A DNA stretch of 64,000 nt from Linnemannia elongata (Eukaryota > Mortierellomycota > Mortierellomycetes > Mortierellales > Mortierellaceae): positions 1,488,001 to 1,552,000 of the forward strand of contig JAXBDG010000014.1 of the NCBI GenBank assembly GCA_036320915.1, written 5' to 3'. The position numbers and the translations under genes are program-made. Positions within the stretch are counted from its first letter, which is position 1; each line of letters begins with the position of its first letter. This document shows, piece by piece, positions 1 to 11,069 of this stretch. The notes under the pieces were generated by a model. The model searched no databases, was not told the DNA's origin, and saw only the letters and a program-made list of their open reading frames with translations.

Positions 1-570
1 AAAAAGAGGGAAGGAAGGAAATGATTGGCTGGCAAGTGGAATGCCAATTTATCACCTGGTAGGGCAGTCCCAGAGGAAGAACATAGAAAACGCGCTCGAT
101 GCCTACTTTGGGACATAGCTGGGGCCCCGGAGCTTACTTTCAATGCCAGTAATTGCTTCCTTTGGTCTCTGCGGTTCTAAAGAGGTGCGAAAGGTACAAA
201 TCGGACCACTCTAGCTCGAGTTGTTGAAAAATACGTTATCTCGTTATCAAATCTGCTATCTTGAAGGAAGGCTAGGAGAACATAACATTGAGTTCCCTTA
301 CCCACAGGCAAAAAGAACAACGCTGAAAAACACAAAGCCATGAGCGGCCATGGTGATAGTAGGGGACTGATGACTTCTCGGTTTTTGTGGACTGATGAGC
401 GTATCCGTTTCATCTTTCAAATATCAGTCATGAGCAACAGCATTAACGTATAAACCATGGAAGAATGGACATGGATGAAAGGATGATACTTCTTTGAAAA
501 GCATGTGTGGGTATGTAGGTCGCTTATAGTTGTCAATTTGTCTAAGTTGTTTGTCTGCCTGTACAAGGTG
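1..570. other. No gene seen at left edge
   Basis: This stretch has only short open frames with no domain or splice context on either strand. I see no coding or RNA feature that I can support. Confidence 0.5.
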
Positions 571-662
571 GTGTGAGTGTGTGTGTGTGTTTGTATGTGT
601 GTTGGTGTGTGTGTTTGTATGTGTGTTGGTGTGTGTGTTTGTGTGTATGTTTGTGTGTGTCG
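571..662. repeat. GT-rich microsatellite
   Basis: About 90 bases of (GT)n are interrupted by TTTGTATGTGTGTTG units. One unit of roughly 28 bases recurs, so this is a compound repeat rather than a pure dinucleotide tract. The frames read through it on both strands (Cys/Val and Thr/His repeats) are simple-sequence artefacts. Confidence 0.9.
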
Positions 663-2059
663 TGTGCTCTCTCCCCCTCCCTTTCCCTCCTTCCCGCGCG
701 TTTTCGCTCTCATTAATTTTTACCTTTATCCTCTTCGCCTTCTCTCCCTCTCTATCTCTCGTCCTCTTCTCTTCTCTTTACTCCTCTTCCTTCACTTTTC
801 TTCTTTTTTACCAAAGCAAACAACCACAACCAACAACCCTACCAACCAAAAACAACAGCACAAGGTAAGCAACCAGAAAACACCACTCTCACCAGCTTGA
901 CACTCATTCCATTCCTAATGCCGACATTGCATGGCTGCATGGTAGGCTCATTGCCCATTGCCATGTTGGTTCATTCATCCCTTCCATTCCTCCGACATGC
1001 AAACCCTTTATTTTGTTTGAGTGCTCACGTGTAACAAACAAAGCAATGAAAAGTGCACCGAAGGTTGAGAGCATGGAGCTTTGGTAAGAGGAGAAAAAAT
1101 GGTGAAGAGAAATGGAACGTACAAACACTGCAACAATAATAAAACAACAGAAACAAGAGAAGAAAACCAACAACCTATATCGCTGCAACAAACAACAGCA
1201 GCTAGAAGACAAACACTGCAGTGAACCATAGTCGCAAAGGGCATACACGCACAACAGACTCAGGGTGTGCTTCTGACGTTCTCTTCTCTCCTCTCTCTCT
1301 TGTCTTTCTCTGTCTCTTAACTGTCTCTCTCTGTTATCTTATCTCTTTTTTCTCTCTTTCTCTCTTCCTCTCTTCCTCTCTTCTTGTCTCTTTCTTTCGC
1401 TTCCTAACCTTGTCTTCCTTTCTCTTCCCTTTTCTCTTCTGCTCTTCTTTTCCTCCTTCACTCTTTACTCCTCCCCACCCTCACTCCTCGCACAAAAACA
1501 GCGCCTTACTCAGCTCTCTTCGGCTCCCTACTTTTTACGCGAAGGCAAACGCAAAGTCGCATACAACAACTCTCGCTAAAAACTTGCACAGGTACGGACA
1601 CTACTTCTTTTTAATCGCAAGTATCTTTCTATCATACCAGTCTTTTTTTCATCACTGTGTTCCTTCTCCTACTCTCCACCCCAAGCAAGCAAGAACCTGC
1701 CTTGCTTCTCCCCTTCTCCACAAACTCCCTCAAAACATATTACACCCTTCTCAGCTCTCAACCACCGTTTTTTTGTTTTTGTTTTGTCAACGTACCAACA
1801 TATATTTGATTCGCGGGAGGTCCAGACGCCTGTATTCATACGCTCCGTGCCCATGGCAGTTGCTCATCCCTTCCCATCTCCTCTGTCCTTTGCTCGCTCC
1901 TTCTCACCTTCTTTATCTCTCTTCCGATTGAAGCGACACTGACTTACCTTGCCCTATTCTACTTCGACACAATTCTTACCAGTCGCAAAGAACACTCGCG
2001 CAACAGCACCGGTGCTTTTACTTCATACAACGCGCATCAACAAAAAAACAGCATCAACC
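663..2059 (+). promoter_or_regulatory. CT-rich upstream and leader region of the T-box gene
   Basis: There are long pyrimidine tracts on the plus strand at about 665-800 and 1265-1490, followed by a mixed leader up to the T-box start codon. Similar CT-rich leaders precede the YAP1, KHA1 and SDR genes here, so this is probably promoter plus 5' UTR. I see no convincing TATA box. A short spliced leader cannot be excluded. Confidence 0.4.
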
Positions 2060-3887
2060 ATGAAGCACCCAACAGCATCAACCGTGAAGCCCCCAACAGC
2101 ATCAACTATGAAGCCACACTCACGAGTCCCACTCCAAGATATCACCAACATCGTTCACTTGAACAAATATCGCACCCGAAGCCAAACGACTACGATCGCC
2201 ACCCCTCGAGGACCAACACCCCAGAACCTGTCCAGCAACAGGTCGGTAGCCCGTCAGTCCTCCATTAACCGCTCGGCATCTCGTCAGCCCTCCATCAACA
2301 GCTCGGAATCTCGTCAGCCCTCCATTAACAGCTCGGCAACCCGGCAGTCCTCCTCCACTAACAGCCCAGCAACCCGTCAATCCTCCATTAACGGCTTGGC
2401 GTCTCATCAGCCCTCCAGCAGCGTTACAACCAGCCACACATCAGCACCCTCTCTGGAGCTGTTGGATGCGGAGCTATGGATGAAGTTCCATCATCTCGAT
2501 AATGAGATGATTGTCACACCTCATGGTAGATCATTATTCCCTCTTCTTAAGGTTCGCGCTGTTGATCTGGACGCGCAAGCCGAGTATTCGGTTGCCCTTA
2601 CCTTGGAGGGGGTGGACTCAGCGCGCTTTCGATTCTCGAACAGTGGTTGGAACCCTATCAAGCCTCTGAATCACGACGATGATACCTTCTCGTCCGAAAG
2701 ACTGGCTCCCGGACCGTCCGTTTCCACGTCTGCCACCGCCGTTAAATCGATGCAGCCTCATCAGTTCTATATCCACCCAGACGGCTGCAAGCCCGGTGAT
2801 CAATGGATGCGACATGAGATCTCGTTCGACAGAATCAAGCTCTCCAACAAGTCCATCGCATCATCACCTTGCGACTCCAAGACAGCCTCTTCTTCCCAGG
2901 TTTTCTCCGTTACTACGAATCACAAGTACAGATTGCAACTCCATCTCACCCAGAGGAAGAGAGGAGAAGACGATCTCTCATGGACCTTCGATTACCCTTG
3001 CACCGAATTCATTGCAGTGACGCAATATCAGAACGACGATGTCAGGATCCTCAAGACGCTCAACAACCCGCACGCCGCCGCGTTCAAAAAGAAAATTGAC
3101 CAACTCACACCATCTCTCGAGATTGAAGTTCGTTCAAGCCAGAAGCGACAGCGGCAACAGGATCAACAACAACCACAGAAGAGACATCGACAGCAACAGC
3201 CAGAACAGCTTCAGAAGAGACGGCAACAGCAAGAGCCGCAGCAGCCGCAGGAGAGACCGCGCGAGCTGGAGCCACAGACATCCCAGAAGAGACCGAGACA
3301 TCAGCAACAGCGACACGAGAAGGAGCAGCAGATGCACCATCAGCCTTCATTCTATGGACTGTCTTCTGAGGGATACGAGAGCCCACCAGCATCGAGTGAG
3401 ATCAGTTTTTCGGATCCTTTCAGCGACATCCCGTCCTGGTCCCGGTACAATTACCCGCCCGTCAACTCTCTCTATCGGGGTGCGCCACCTTCCATCACAC
3501 CATACTACGCTGGAAATGAGGGTTGGCGAGAGCTTGATCCAATTCAACACCATCATCAGCAGCAAAAAGCCTCGCAGTATGTTCAGCAACAACACCGTCA
3601 TATGCAACAGCAACCGCAACAGGGGTCGTCGTACAGCCCATTGAACCTGCTGGTCATGGCGATGGAAATTCGAGAGTACCAGAACTCTAAAAAGAACGGA
3701 CCAGGTACTAGATCCTTTATGAGTTCTTTTGTACCTGCTCATTCTCCATGTAATACGACACTTGTTTGTTTATTCCAGTGCTAACCTGTACTTCATCTTG
3801 CATTCTCACATCACAATTATAGGACAGTACTCTGACGCACTCTTCAGAGATGGTGTGGATGGGTTCTCCATGTTTGCATTTCAGTAA
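2060..3887 (+). CDS. T-box domain transcription factor
   Basis: This is a predicted nuclear DNA-binding protein of about 569 aa in two exons, 2060-3704 and 3823-3887. The join keeps phase and gives a short tail ending in MFAFQ. The intron carries CTAAC ahead of its acceptor. Met 2060 is the first ATG; the frame is open upstream but has no ATG there. The T-box covers residues about 131-345. Its hallmarks include LWMKFHH, a GRSLFP segment, YIHPDG, GDQWMRHEISFDRIKLSN, HKYRLQLHL and FIAVTQYQN, ending at NPHAAAFKK. The N-terminus is Ser/Thr-rich with a 9-residue repeat (SRQPSINSS-like). A Gln/Arg-rich stretch at about 355-430 and a His/Gln-rich tail follow. T-box genes are known from animals, their unicellular relatives and some early-diverging fungi. 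Target genes are unknown. Confidence 0.88.
2240..2425 (+). repeat. 27-bp imperfect minisatellite inside the T-box gene
   Basis: About six imperfect copies of a 27-30 bp unit encode (S/A)(A/E)(S/T)RQ(S/P)SIN(S/R/G). A shorter duplication at 2048-2115 repeats AACAGCATCAACC(A/G)TGAAG three times. Both lie in the disordered N-terminus before the DNA-binding domain and keep the reading frame. Confidence 0.8.
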
Positions 3888-4434
3888 GCAGGGAAAGATC
3901 GACAACACCCACGACGATTGTCACCACTGCCGTCTTCACGGAAAAAATCACCCTAAAACCCTCATATGAGGGTTTTGTACGAACTACCACAAAAAAAACA
4001 AAAAGCAAAAAGGAAAAGAATGAAAAAAAAAAATAAGACTCAAAAAAAAAGAAAAAAAGAAAAAAAGAAAAAAGAGAAAAAAAGAAAAAAAAAGTAAAAA
4101 AGGTAAAAAAAAAAAAAAAAAAAAGAAAAAGAAAAAAAAGAAAAAAGAGAAAAAAAGAAAAAAAAAGTAAAAAAGGTAAAAAAAAAAAAAAAAAAAAAAA
4201 AGAAAAAAAAGAAAAAAAAAGGGAAAATGGAAAAAAGGAAAAAAGGAAAAAAGGAAAAAAAGGAAAAAAAGCACCAACACTACACAAAAAGAGCACACAC
4301 ACACACACCACACTCTGTTAAAACCCTAGAGGTTTTGTTTGAACAAATTTGCATAACTACAGCTCTCTTTGATTTTCTCCACTTGCTTCAATCCACATAA
4401 TAAAAACATCACAACTCTTTACTTAGCTTTCGGA
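3888..4434. repeat. A-rich satellite flanked by AAAACCCT palindromes
   Basis: Positions 4010-4270 are almost pure A with scattered G, and contain a tandem duplication of about 73 bp (the GTAAAAAAGGT landmark recurs at 4094 and 4167). A perfect 22-bp palindrome built on AAAACCCTCAT lies at 3955-3976. A degenerate relative (AAAACCCTAGAGGTTTT) lies at about 4319-4335. The region sits between the convergent 3' ends of the T-box gene and the next gene. No real gene is seen here. Confidence 0.75.
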
Positions 4435-5225
4435 CTAGCCAACTCGATGAATGGAGTGATTTCGGATATGTGCTTTTGACATCGTTGCATATTTATACAA
4501 CATTTGTTTTGCCTGATTTTTGTTTTTCAAACAAGTATTATGATCAAGGTGGATATGCAGTTTGCGCCATTTTGTTAGTTTGAGTACTGGGGAAAATCTA
4601 TGGAAGGCGCTCCACTGTACTGCAGCCTCACTTAACGCCGTTCTGTAAATGACTGAAAACACTGCAGCAACATCCTGTCGCTTCGCCTCCTGAAGCAAAG
4701 CCGTCATGCCCTCATCCATCCGCTCCAGCATCCACTCCAGAACTGTCCCACGACCACCAACCCACTGTTCGCTCCCTTCTTCAGAGGACTCCTGCTTGAA
4801 CTTCTGTAGAGCCTGCAGGTATTCTTCATTCGGTCTCATACCACCAAGGGGTCTCTCTTTCATCCAGCGTACTTTTGACAGAACTCCAAAACCATCTGTC
4901 CGATAGTAGAGGCTATTTCCGCGAAACCTTACTTGGGTACCATGTCCCTGTGGTGATACTTGAAGGTCAGACAGCACTTGATTAGATCCCCGACAAACCA
5001 GCATCAACTCCAAGTAACATATACATGAATCAATACACACCCATTGATTAGGGCAATCTCCCTTTCAAGGGTCTCCACTAGCGCTATAGCCTGTGTATTG
5101 TCCACTGAGCTCTGCTGTCTCAGCACTGTCACCGCTCGACTGACTGACTGAGGACCACTGACGTTGAGCACACAGGGACCACCGTTCTCCAGCGGCACCA
5201 ACAATTCAAACACGAATCCAGGCAT
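4435..5225 (-). CDS. Hypothetical protein, probably two exons
   Basis: I do not recognise this protein. The first exon starts at the ATG at 5225 and reads MPGFVFELLVPLENGG, then a Ser/Val-rich segment to about 5040. A second open stretch ends at the TAG at 4435-4437 and contains a charged region with VRWMKERPLGGMRP and VLEWMLERMDEGM. A phase-compatible intron would use the GTATTG donor near 5036 and the CACAG acceptor near 4950, which has CTGAC upstream. The last 60 or so residues look less protein-like and may be unspliced intron or 3' UTR. No signal peptide or membrane segment is evident. It could also be a decayed gene. Confidence 0.45.
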
Positions 5226-5984
5226 GGTTGTGTATCAAAGAACGGATATTTTATAGCCTTGTTACACCGAGGCGCAAGAAAAGGCGCCGAGGAGGAGGAC
5301 AGCAGACAAAGTGGCAGCCTTTATGGTTTTTGGGAGGGGCAATTGGGTTCTGGGAAGAGTCGTTGGTTTTCGGGTATGGGAGGCTATTGGTGTGCGGGTG
5401 TGTTTGGAAGCTGAGAATATCGATAAAGGAGTGAGAGAAGAAAAAAAGAGACCATTTATGTCGCAGTGGGGAAGGGCGGCATCAGGTAATAAAGGTACTA
5501 CATAGTGGACGGGCGAAGAAGTGTTTGGAGATTACACGTCTCAGCGCTTTTTTTTTCGTGTTTTTTCTCAGAAAGAAAAGAAACTCCCTACCAGAACAGC
5601 CAAAGAGGTATCTAACTCTGAGGGTCGCCTCTCCTTTGTTAGCAATCGAGGGGAGAGAACACGTGGACGAGAGTTTCTTTTTGTACCTTACTTTTACTCA
5701 TTTCAATAGTTGGCCGCTCTTTCTCTGCCTCTCTCTCTCTATGTCTGCCTTTTACTTGACTGTCGATGGTGCGGGAACGAGAAATGGAGTACCTTTCCCC
5801 TTTTTGTACGCTTTCTTTCCCCCGTAGAAGACGTCTACAAGAGCAACAATGGAATCCCTCCTTCCTTCTTTATTAAGTTACCGCTACCTTCTCTTTCTTT
5901 AGCAACTTCTCTCTAACAGCAACAACCGACAGGATCCTCTTCATCCCCCACCAAAACACAACAACGCCCTTCACCACCACGATT
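5226..5984. promoter_or_regulatory. Upstream region of the 4.4-5.2 kb gene
   Basis: The region has poly-T runs and a plus-strand CT-rich block at about 5690-5960. No conserved coding was found. It lies upstream of the minus-strand gene that starts at 5225 and downstream of the decayed F-box gene. Confidence 0.35.
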
Positions 5985-7990
5985 GGCCATTAGCTCCCGC
6001 CTTAAAACCTCGACATCCCGACTACGCATCACACCCTTCACACAACGCCACCCCACCATAGGGCTCGTAGCCATCACCAACCGTGCCTCAAGCAGATCCT
6101 TACCCGGTATTTCTACTGGACTGTACCATTGTGATCTGGGTCGGATCAGTTTCTCGATCGTCGCGAACCAGAGCTCTCAAAACCTCATTGCTATATCGCT
6201 CCAGACCTCTCTTCTGTACTTGATCTCGCGTCATTCTGGGTCGTTGCTGTTCAGACCAAAGACTCGGTTGACACCTTTTTCGATTAGATCCCGAATATGA
6301 CAGACGCTGGCGCTCAGCTCGCGCAGTAGACACTTTGGATCCTGGAAACAATCAAACAGCCTTCGTAACATCTCCTCGTCTGCAACATCCACCAGCGAGA
6401 TATCCAGTCCCACCAGTTTCGAAAGCAGACCCCAACTCGAACAATCCTTGAACGCATACCGTGCCCGTGCTGATGCCGACAATCGTTCTGACGCCGGTTC
6501 CCTTTCGTCAATAGATTAGGGTATGTCGATCCCTCCCACCTTCAAGGACACGATGTTGGATAGAATTGATTGTAGAGCTAACAGGTCCGCCGGGACACGA
6601 ACAGGTCGACGTAGAGAGCCCGAGAGACAAAACACCTTCAGCGGATGCCTACTTCCAACATTCTCCTCGTGCTTCTTCAGTGCACCCGAGAGACAAAACA
6701 CCTTCAGCGGATGCCTACTTCCAACATTCTCCTCGTGCTTCTTCAGTGCACCCTCAAGGCCATCGTGAAGATCGTCAGAATCCTTCTTAAACATGACAGT
6801 GTTGAGCTCCAGTTCTTTTAGCCGCAGAAACTTCCTGACAAATGTCAAGGCCCCCGGCAGAGGCTCCAGTTTATCGCATTCTTGGATCCGGAGAATTCGA
6901 AGGTGGGGGCAGTGGGCCGAGAGTACGATCCAAGTATCTGGCAAGAGTGAAAATGAAAGGTGATTTCGTTTAAGTTGGGGCACTCCTTGACGAGCCTGTG
7001 AAAGATCGAGACTGAGAGGAGGTATGACTTGAACTGGATCTTACGAACGTGATTCAGCGCATCAAAATCAACCCGCTTCGCCCTCCTTCAATTGCCTCTT
7101 GAGCAGTCACAGGCACATGACTTGCTGCCTTCAGTCCAACAACCACACGCTTGATCCACCGCCTTACTTCCACCGCCTTACTACCACCGCCTTGGATCCA
7201 CCAGTACTCGGTCCAATGTACTCAAACTGCTTCCTCGCAGGAAACACTCTCTTCTAGAGTTGGGCAACACATCAACAACCCCGCATACTCCTCCTCCTCC
7301 TCTAGCCACTTCCTTGCTTCTTCTCCCCTTCCATCCAAATCTCTCTTTTTATCACTAGAATCATACGGATGTAACTACAATTCCTTCAACTCCTTCACCC
7401 AACAAAGGCTCCACAGCAGTGACAATCGAAATACGCATCATCATACCTTACCCTCACCACCTTCAATTTATCCCTCAAATGCCCAAACAACCGTTCAAGA
7501 GTACTGTAGGTGACCCACATAGAGATGTGGTTGAGCAAGAGGACGAGGATATGGATGTTGGGGCAAGAGATGACGGATTTGAGGATAGGGGTGTTGATGT
7601 GGAGGAGGTGAAGATGTCGGATATGTGTGCCATGGTGGCGGAGGGTGGGTTGTTTTGGGTGGCTCTTCCACAGTACTATCTTGCGCCACCTGTAGCTTGC
7701 GAACAAACTGTCCATGTTGGACACAAAAAAACAATAAAAAAAAAGAGGTGGTTAATTATGTATTACCTGCAAAGTACATCAGTGTGGGCTTGGACTGGTT
7801 ACTAAGAGAAGGGGTTACCTGTTCCAGTCTTTGCAGACGATGCTTCATATCTTGAGCTCCTTGTCGTCAAGGTAGAGACAGACATGATCCTGTAGTTCCT
7901 GAAGTGCGAATTCTCTGTTGTACAGAAAGTGAGTGTTGTTGTTGTTGTTGGTGCTCCTGTTTTGTTGTTGTTGCTGGTTACTCTTGTCAA
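5985..7990 (-). pseudogene. Decayed F-box/LRR gene
   Basis: Read right to left, this matches its intact neighbours along its whole length. It has F-box residues FALQELQD and SIVCKDWNR, the family intron donor after WNR (7818), then PNIHILVLLLNHISMW, KELKEL-LHPY, LRR segments and an EARLVMATSP C-terminus. It carries several lesions. TGA at 7845-7847 replaces a Cys of the F-box. There is a frame change near 7395. TAG at 7375-7377 replaces the Tyr of KELKELYLDPY, and a TGA follows CEEAV. TAA at 6516-6518 interrupts an otherwise continuous frame. A 66-bp tandem duplication is also present. It was probably an SCF substrate receptor and cannot make a full protein now. Confidence 0.85.
6619..6750 (-). 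repeat. 66-bp exact tandem duplication
   Basis: Two adjacent copies with period 66 start at 6619 and 6685. Translated on the minus strand, each copy gives the same 22-residue LRR segment beginning GALKKHEENVG. The duplication keeps frame inside the decayed F-box/LRR gene. Confidence 0.92.
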
Positions 7991-8302
7991 AGTTCGTCTT
8001 TTGGCATGGGAGTGTGATGGAATGGAATGAGTGAGAATGAAAGGAAGGTTGATTCAGTGAAGCAAAGAAAAGAGATGAATGAGTGTGGTCGCAGCAAAAC
8101 AAAAAGGAAGGATAAAAACGGAGGTGAAAGGTCGAGTTTAAATGGAACCGTCTCTTCCTTCTCCTTTCTCTCCTTTTTTCAGCCTTCTCGTCCCCGACCC
8201 TTTCTTTCTAATATGTTAACCACTGCTTTGCCATATGTACAGTACTCTGCTACCCGATGGACCTCTGCAAACAACCCTCGTTTATTAAACAAAGCCCCTC
8301 CT

Positions 8303-10277
8303 TCACGAAAAGAACGCCTGTGAGGGCGTCAAATAAACAAACTCAACTCCCTGAAACATGCCCTCCCACCCTTCAACCCTCCCACCGGTCACTCCTTCAA
8401 CCTCAACCTGAATCCCCGTCCTAACACCCACCTTCCTAACCCCCGGCGCAGCCTTCAGCAACACCTCCAACCTTTCCGACGTTAATGGACTAGCGTGGAA
8501 CCTCCTCCGTTCATAGCAACATCCTATTGCTACCTTTTGAAGGTATGGGAGTTCGATGCCGAGAGTCCAGCCTGATATGGGTTGGTTTGTGAGAGGGTCG
8601 ATAGGGTGCTTGTAGAGGGAGAGGAGTTGGGTCCAGGCTATGCCGAGAGAATGAAGGTTACGGGATCGAGCGACGAAGGGAAAAATTTTGTCGAGAGTCT
8701 TTGGAGGAAAGTCAACTTTTGTGAAATCGAGCAAGGACAACGTTTCGAAGCACGTCCAAGGAACAGTGAGATTCACAAGGGGTTCCTCCCAATCTAAGAC
8801 CTGGATGGCACTCATCTCTCTTTGCTGTCGTTGCTGGAAGAGCGAAAGACTAGAAGTCTTACCCACGGTCAAGGACTGGAGTGATACCGCCTCCAAGTTC
8901 GTCAACGCGTCAGCCAGGATCCGTGTTGAATGCCCCATTGCACCTGTCAGCGCGAGTCGTTTCAACGGATGCGCTTTCCCATCTTGCTCCGCCTTCAACT
9001 CCCGCAATCTCGCACCAAGCGCAACCAGATCAGGATCTTGTTCAAATCCACAATCGATCAACTCCAAGGATTCCAACATCGGGAACTTCAAAAGGATATC
9101 GCCAAGGTCAGGCAAATGCTGCGTGACCAGTTCATCGTTCTCAAGCCGGATCATCCGCAGGCGTGGACAGAGCCGGGAGAGGATTATCCATGTCTTGGAT
9201 GTGAATGATGCCCCTTGTGCCCTGCTGATTGTTAATTCTTCGAGGAGGGGGCAGAGACCGACGAGCTGGTGGAATGCAGGGACATCGAGAGGGCTAGATT
9301 GGACGTTCAAGCGACGGAGACTGTATCCCTCGAACCTTGGTATCGACTGTGAAAGAGCTAGGTCGGCCTTAGAAGGGGTAGGCGCAAAATCAAGACTGGA
9401 TTGGGAGGAGGAAGAGAGTCGTCTTGACAATGCGGTAAACTGACCTCCAGGACAACGATCACCCTTGGGCGACGAAGATACCAAAGATGACGATGAGCCC
9501 TTCTTCACACGCAACAAACCCTCATCCTTCCCTCCCTCACCATTTCTGCTCTTCTGGACAGACTTAGGACGCCTTAGCTCCAGGAACACGCCTCCACAAA
9601 TAAAAGACTCCAACCCCGCACAAACATGTAATAGTCTCAAATACTCCTCCCTCTCATACCCAACTGCTTCACTACTACTGGCAGAACAATACGGATCTAG
9701 ATACAACTCCTTCAACTCCTTCGCCTTCCCTAACCCTTGAAGTCGCATAGGATGCACAAATCGCACATCAAGCCTGATATGCACCCTTGTCAACCTCACA
9801 GACCCAACACCCAGAAACAACTTCTCCAACGCCTCAGAAGAGACGTTAGCAGAATGCTTGTCCAGGTGGAGGTAGAGAGACCGCAAGGTCAGACAGGACT
9901 GGGTGATGGACTGTATGATAGAGGGAGTGACGAATTCGCAGGAAAGGCGTTGGATGTTGGGACCTTGGCGCGGCAGGAAGGAAAGGTTGGTATGGTGATG
10001 TTGTTGCAATCGAATCTGGGACCATAGCGATCTTCCCCAGTACCTAGCAGAGCAATGGTCCGATCAGATACGGTGAGTGAAGAAGAACGATAAACACTCC
10101 TTGTATGCACATCTGGAGTAAAGGGCATTTAGCATTCTTAGTATCAGGTGGATAGGTGCAGTACCGGTTCCACTGTTGAGAGACGAGGGTGCAAGCCTTG
10201 ACATCCTTGAGGGTCAGGTACACCCGGATCTGGTGCTGCAATTCTTCAATCGCCAGAACTCTATCCGCCATCAGCAT
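8303..10277 (-). CDS. F-box/LRR protein
   Basis: This is a predicted substrate-receptor subunit of an SCF ubiquitin ligase, 617 aa in two exons, 10277-10165 and 10043-8303. The 121-nt intron is phase 2 and splits the F-box after QQWN. It joins to R-YWGRSLWSQI, matching the splice position in its paralogues. The start is MLMADRVLAIEELQ; an ATG six bases downstream is an alternative. The short F-box (residues about 5-50) is followed by irregular leucine-rich repeats with motifs such as TLRSLYLHLDKHS, CPLLEELTIS, TWIILSRLCPRLRMIRLE and HPLKRLALTG. Substrates are unknown. It lies next to a decayed and an intact paralogue in the same orientation. Confidence 0.85.
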
Positions 10278-11069
10278 TCTTGTCCGTGTTTTATAAGTCT
10301 CGTGGTTCCTGTTTGGTTTGTTGGTTGTGGAGATTTTTTTTGAGGGCAAAGAGGGGATGGAGGGGAGGAACTGGGGTGTTGAGTGGTTGTGAAAAAGAAA
10401 AAGAAGGAACCAAAAAAAATAGTTGCGATGAGGGATTCGATGAAAAAAAGTCGACGATGTTAAGGCGGGTGTGGAAAGGAGAAAGGGAAGGATGGCCAAA
10501 GGACAAGGCGAAGCAAGGACAAAAAAAAACAAGGGTTGAATTAGTCGCAAGCATGGATTGCTACTTCTTGCACCTCTTTCGTCATTCAGCAGACAGTTCA
10601 GTTGTAACAGTTGCACACCATGCACGGACACACACCTATTGGCTAATTGGCCACTTTCCCTTCCCTTTTTCACCCCCTTCGATCCACGGAGCATCGGATG
10701 GAGGCAACTGTGAATCCACCAAACCAACTAACGCTCAAGTCTGTGAGCCATCCAAATGCAAACCTTCCTTGCCTGTTTCCCTCATGGCCAATTTCCTCGA
10801 TTGCTTTCGCCTCTTCTTGCACTCCAAACAAAATCATGCAATAACACACAAAGCAAACCGACAAAACAATATGCACGCAAAACACATGTCCACATCTTGA
10901 CACGCTTAACATAAACCCCTGGCGCACTTACACGCTTCTAATCGGCTCCCTTCCCTCCCTCCCCTCCCCAACATCCAATCCGCAACAAAAAGCCATTCTA
11001 AAACACAGAAACATGAGTTCAATGCAAGGCATCCATGCTTATTTAATCATCAGTCCCCAAAATCGCAAA
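10278..11069. promoter_or_regulatory. Upstream region of the F-box gene at 8.3-10.3 kb
   Basis: This is the interval between two tandem minus-strand F-box genes. The half near 10278 is AG-rich on the plus strand (CT-rich on the coding strand), as expected for a leader. No TATA box or other gene is evident. Confidence 0.35.

Noticed and set aside
1221..1931. 236-codon plus-strand frame rich in Ser, Leu and Phe
   Set aside because: It is read from a CT-rich leader; composition alone explains it. No homology motif, and it sits directly before the T-box gene.
3951..3962. CCCTAAAACCCT as a telomeric repeat
   Set aside because: It is a single short match within a palindrome with no tandem array.
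3844..4313. Phe-rich minus-strand frames
   Set aside because: They are translations of the A-rich satellite, not proteins.
8688..9443. 251-codon plus-strand open frame
   Set aside because: It is antisense to the F-box/LRR gene at 8303-10277, which has family motifs and a conserved intron. The plus frame has none.
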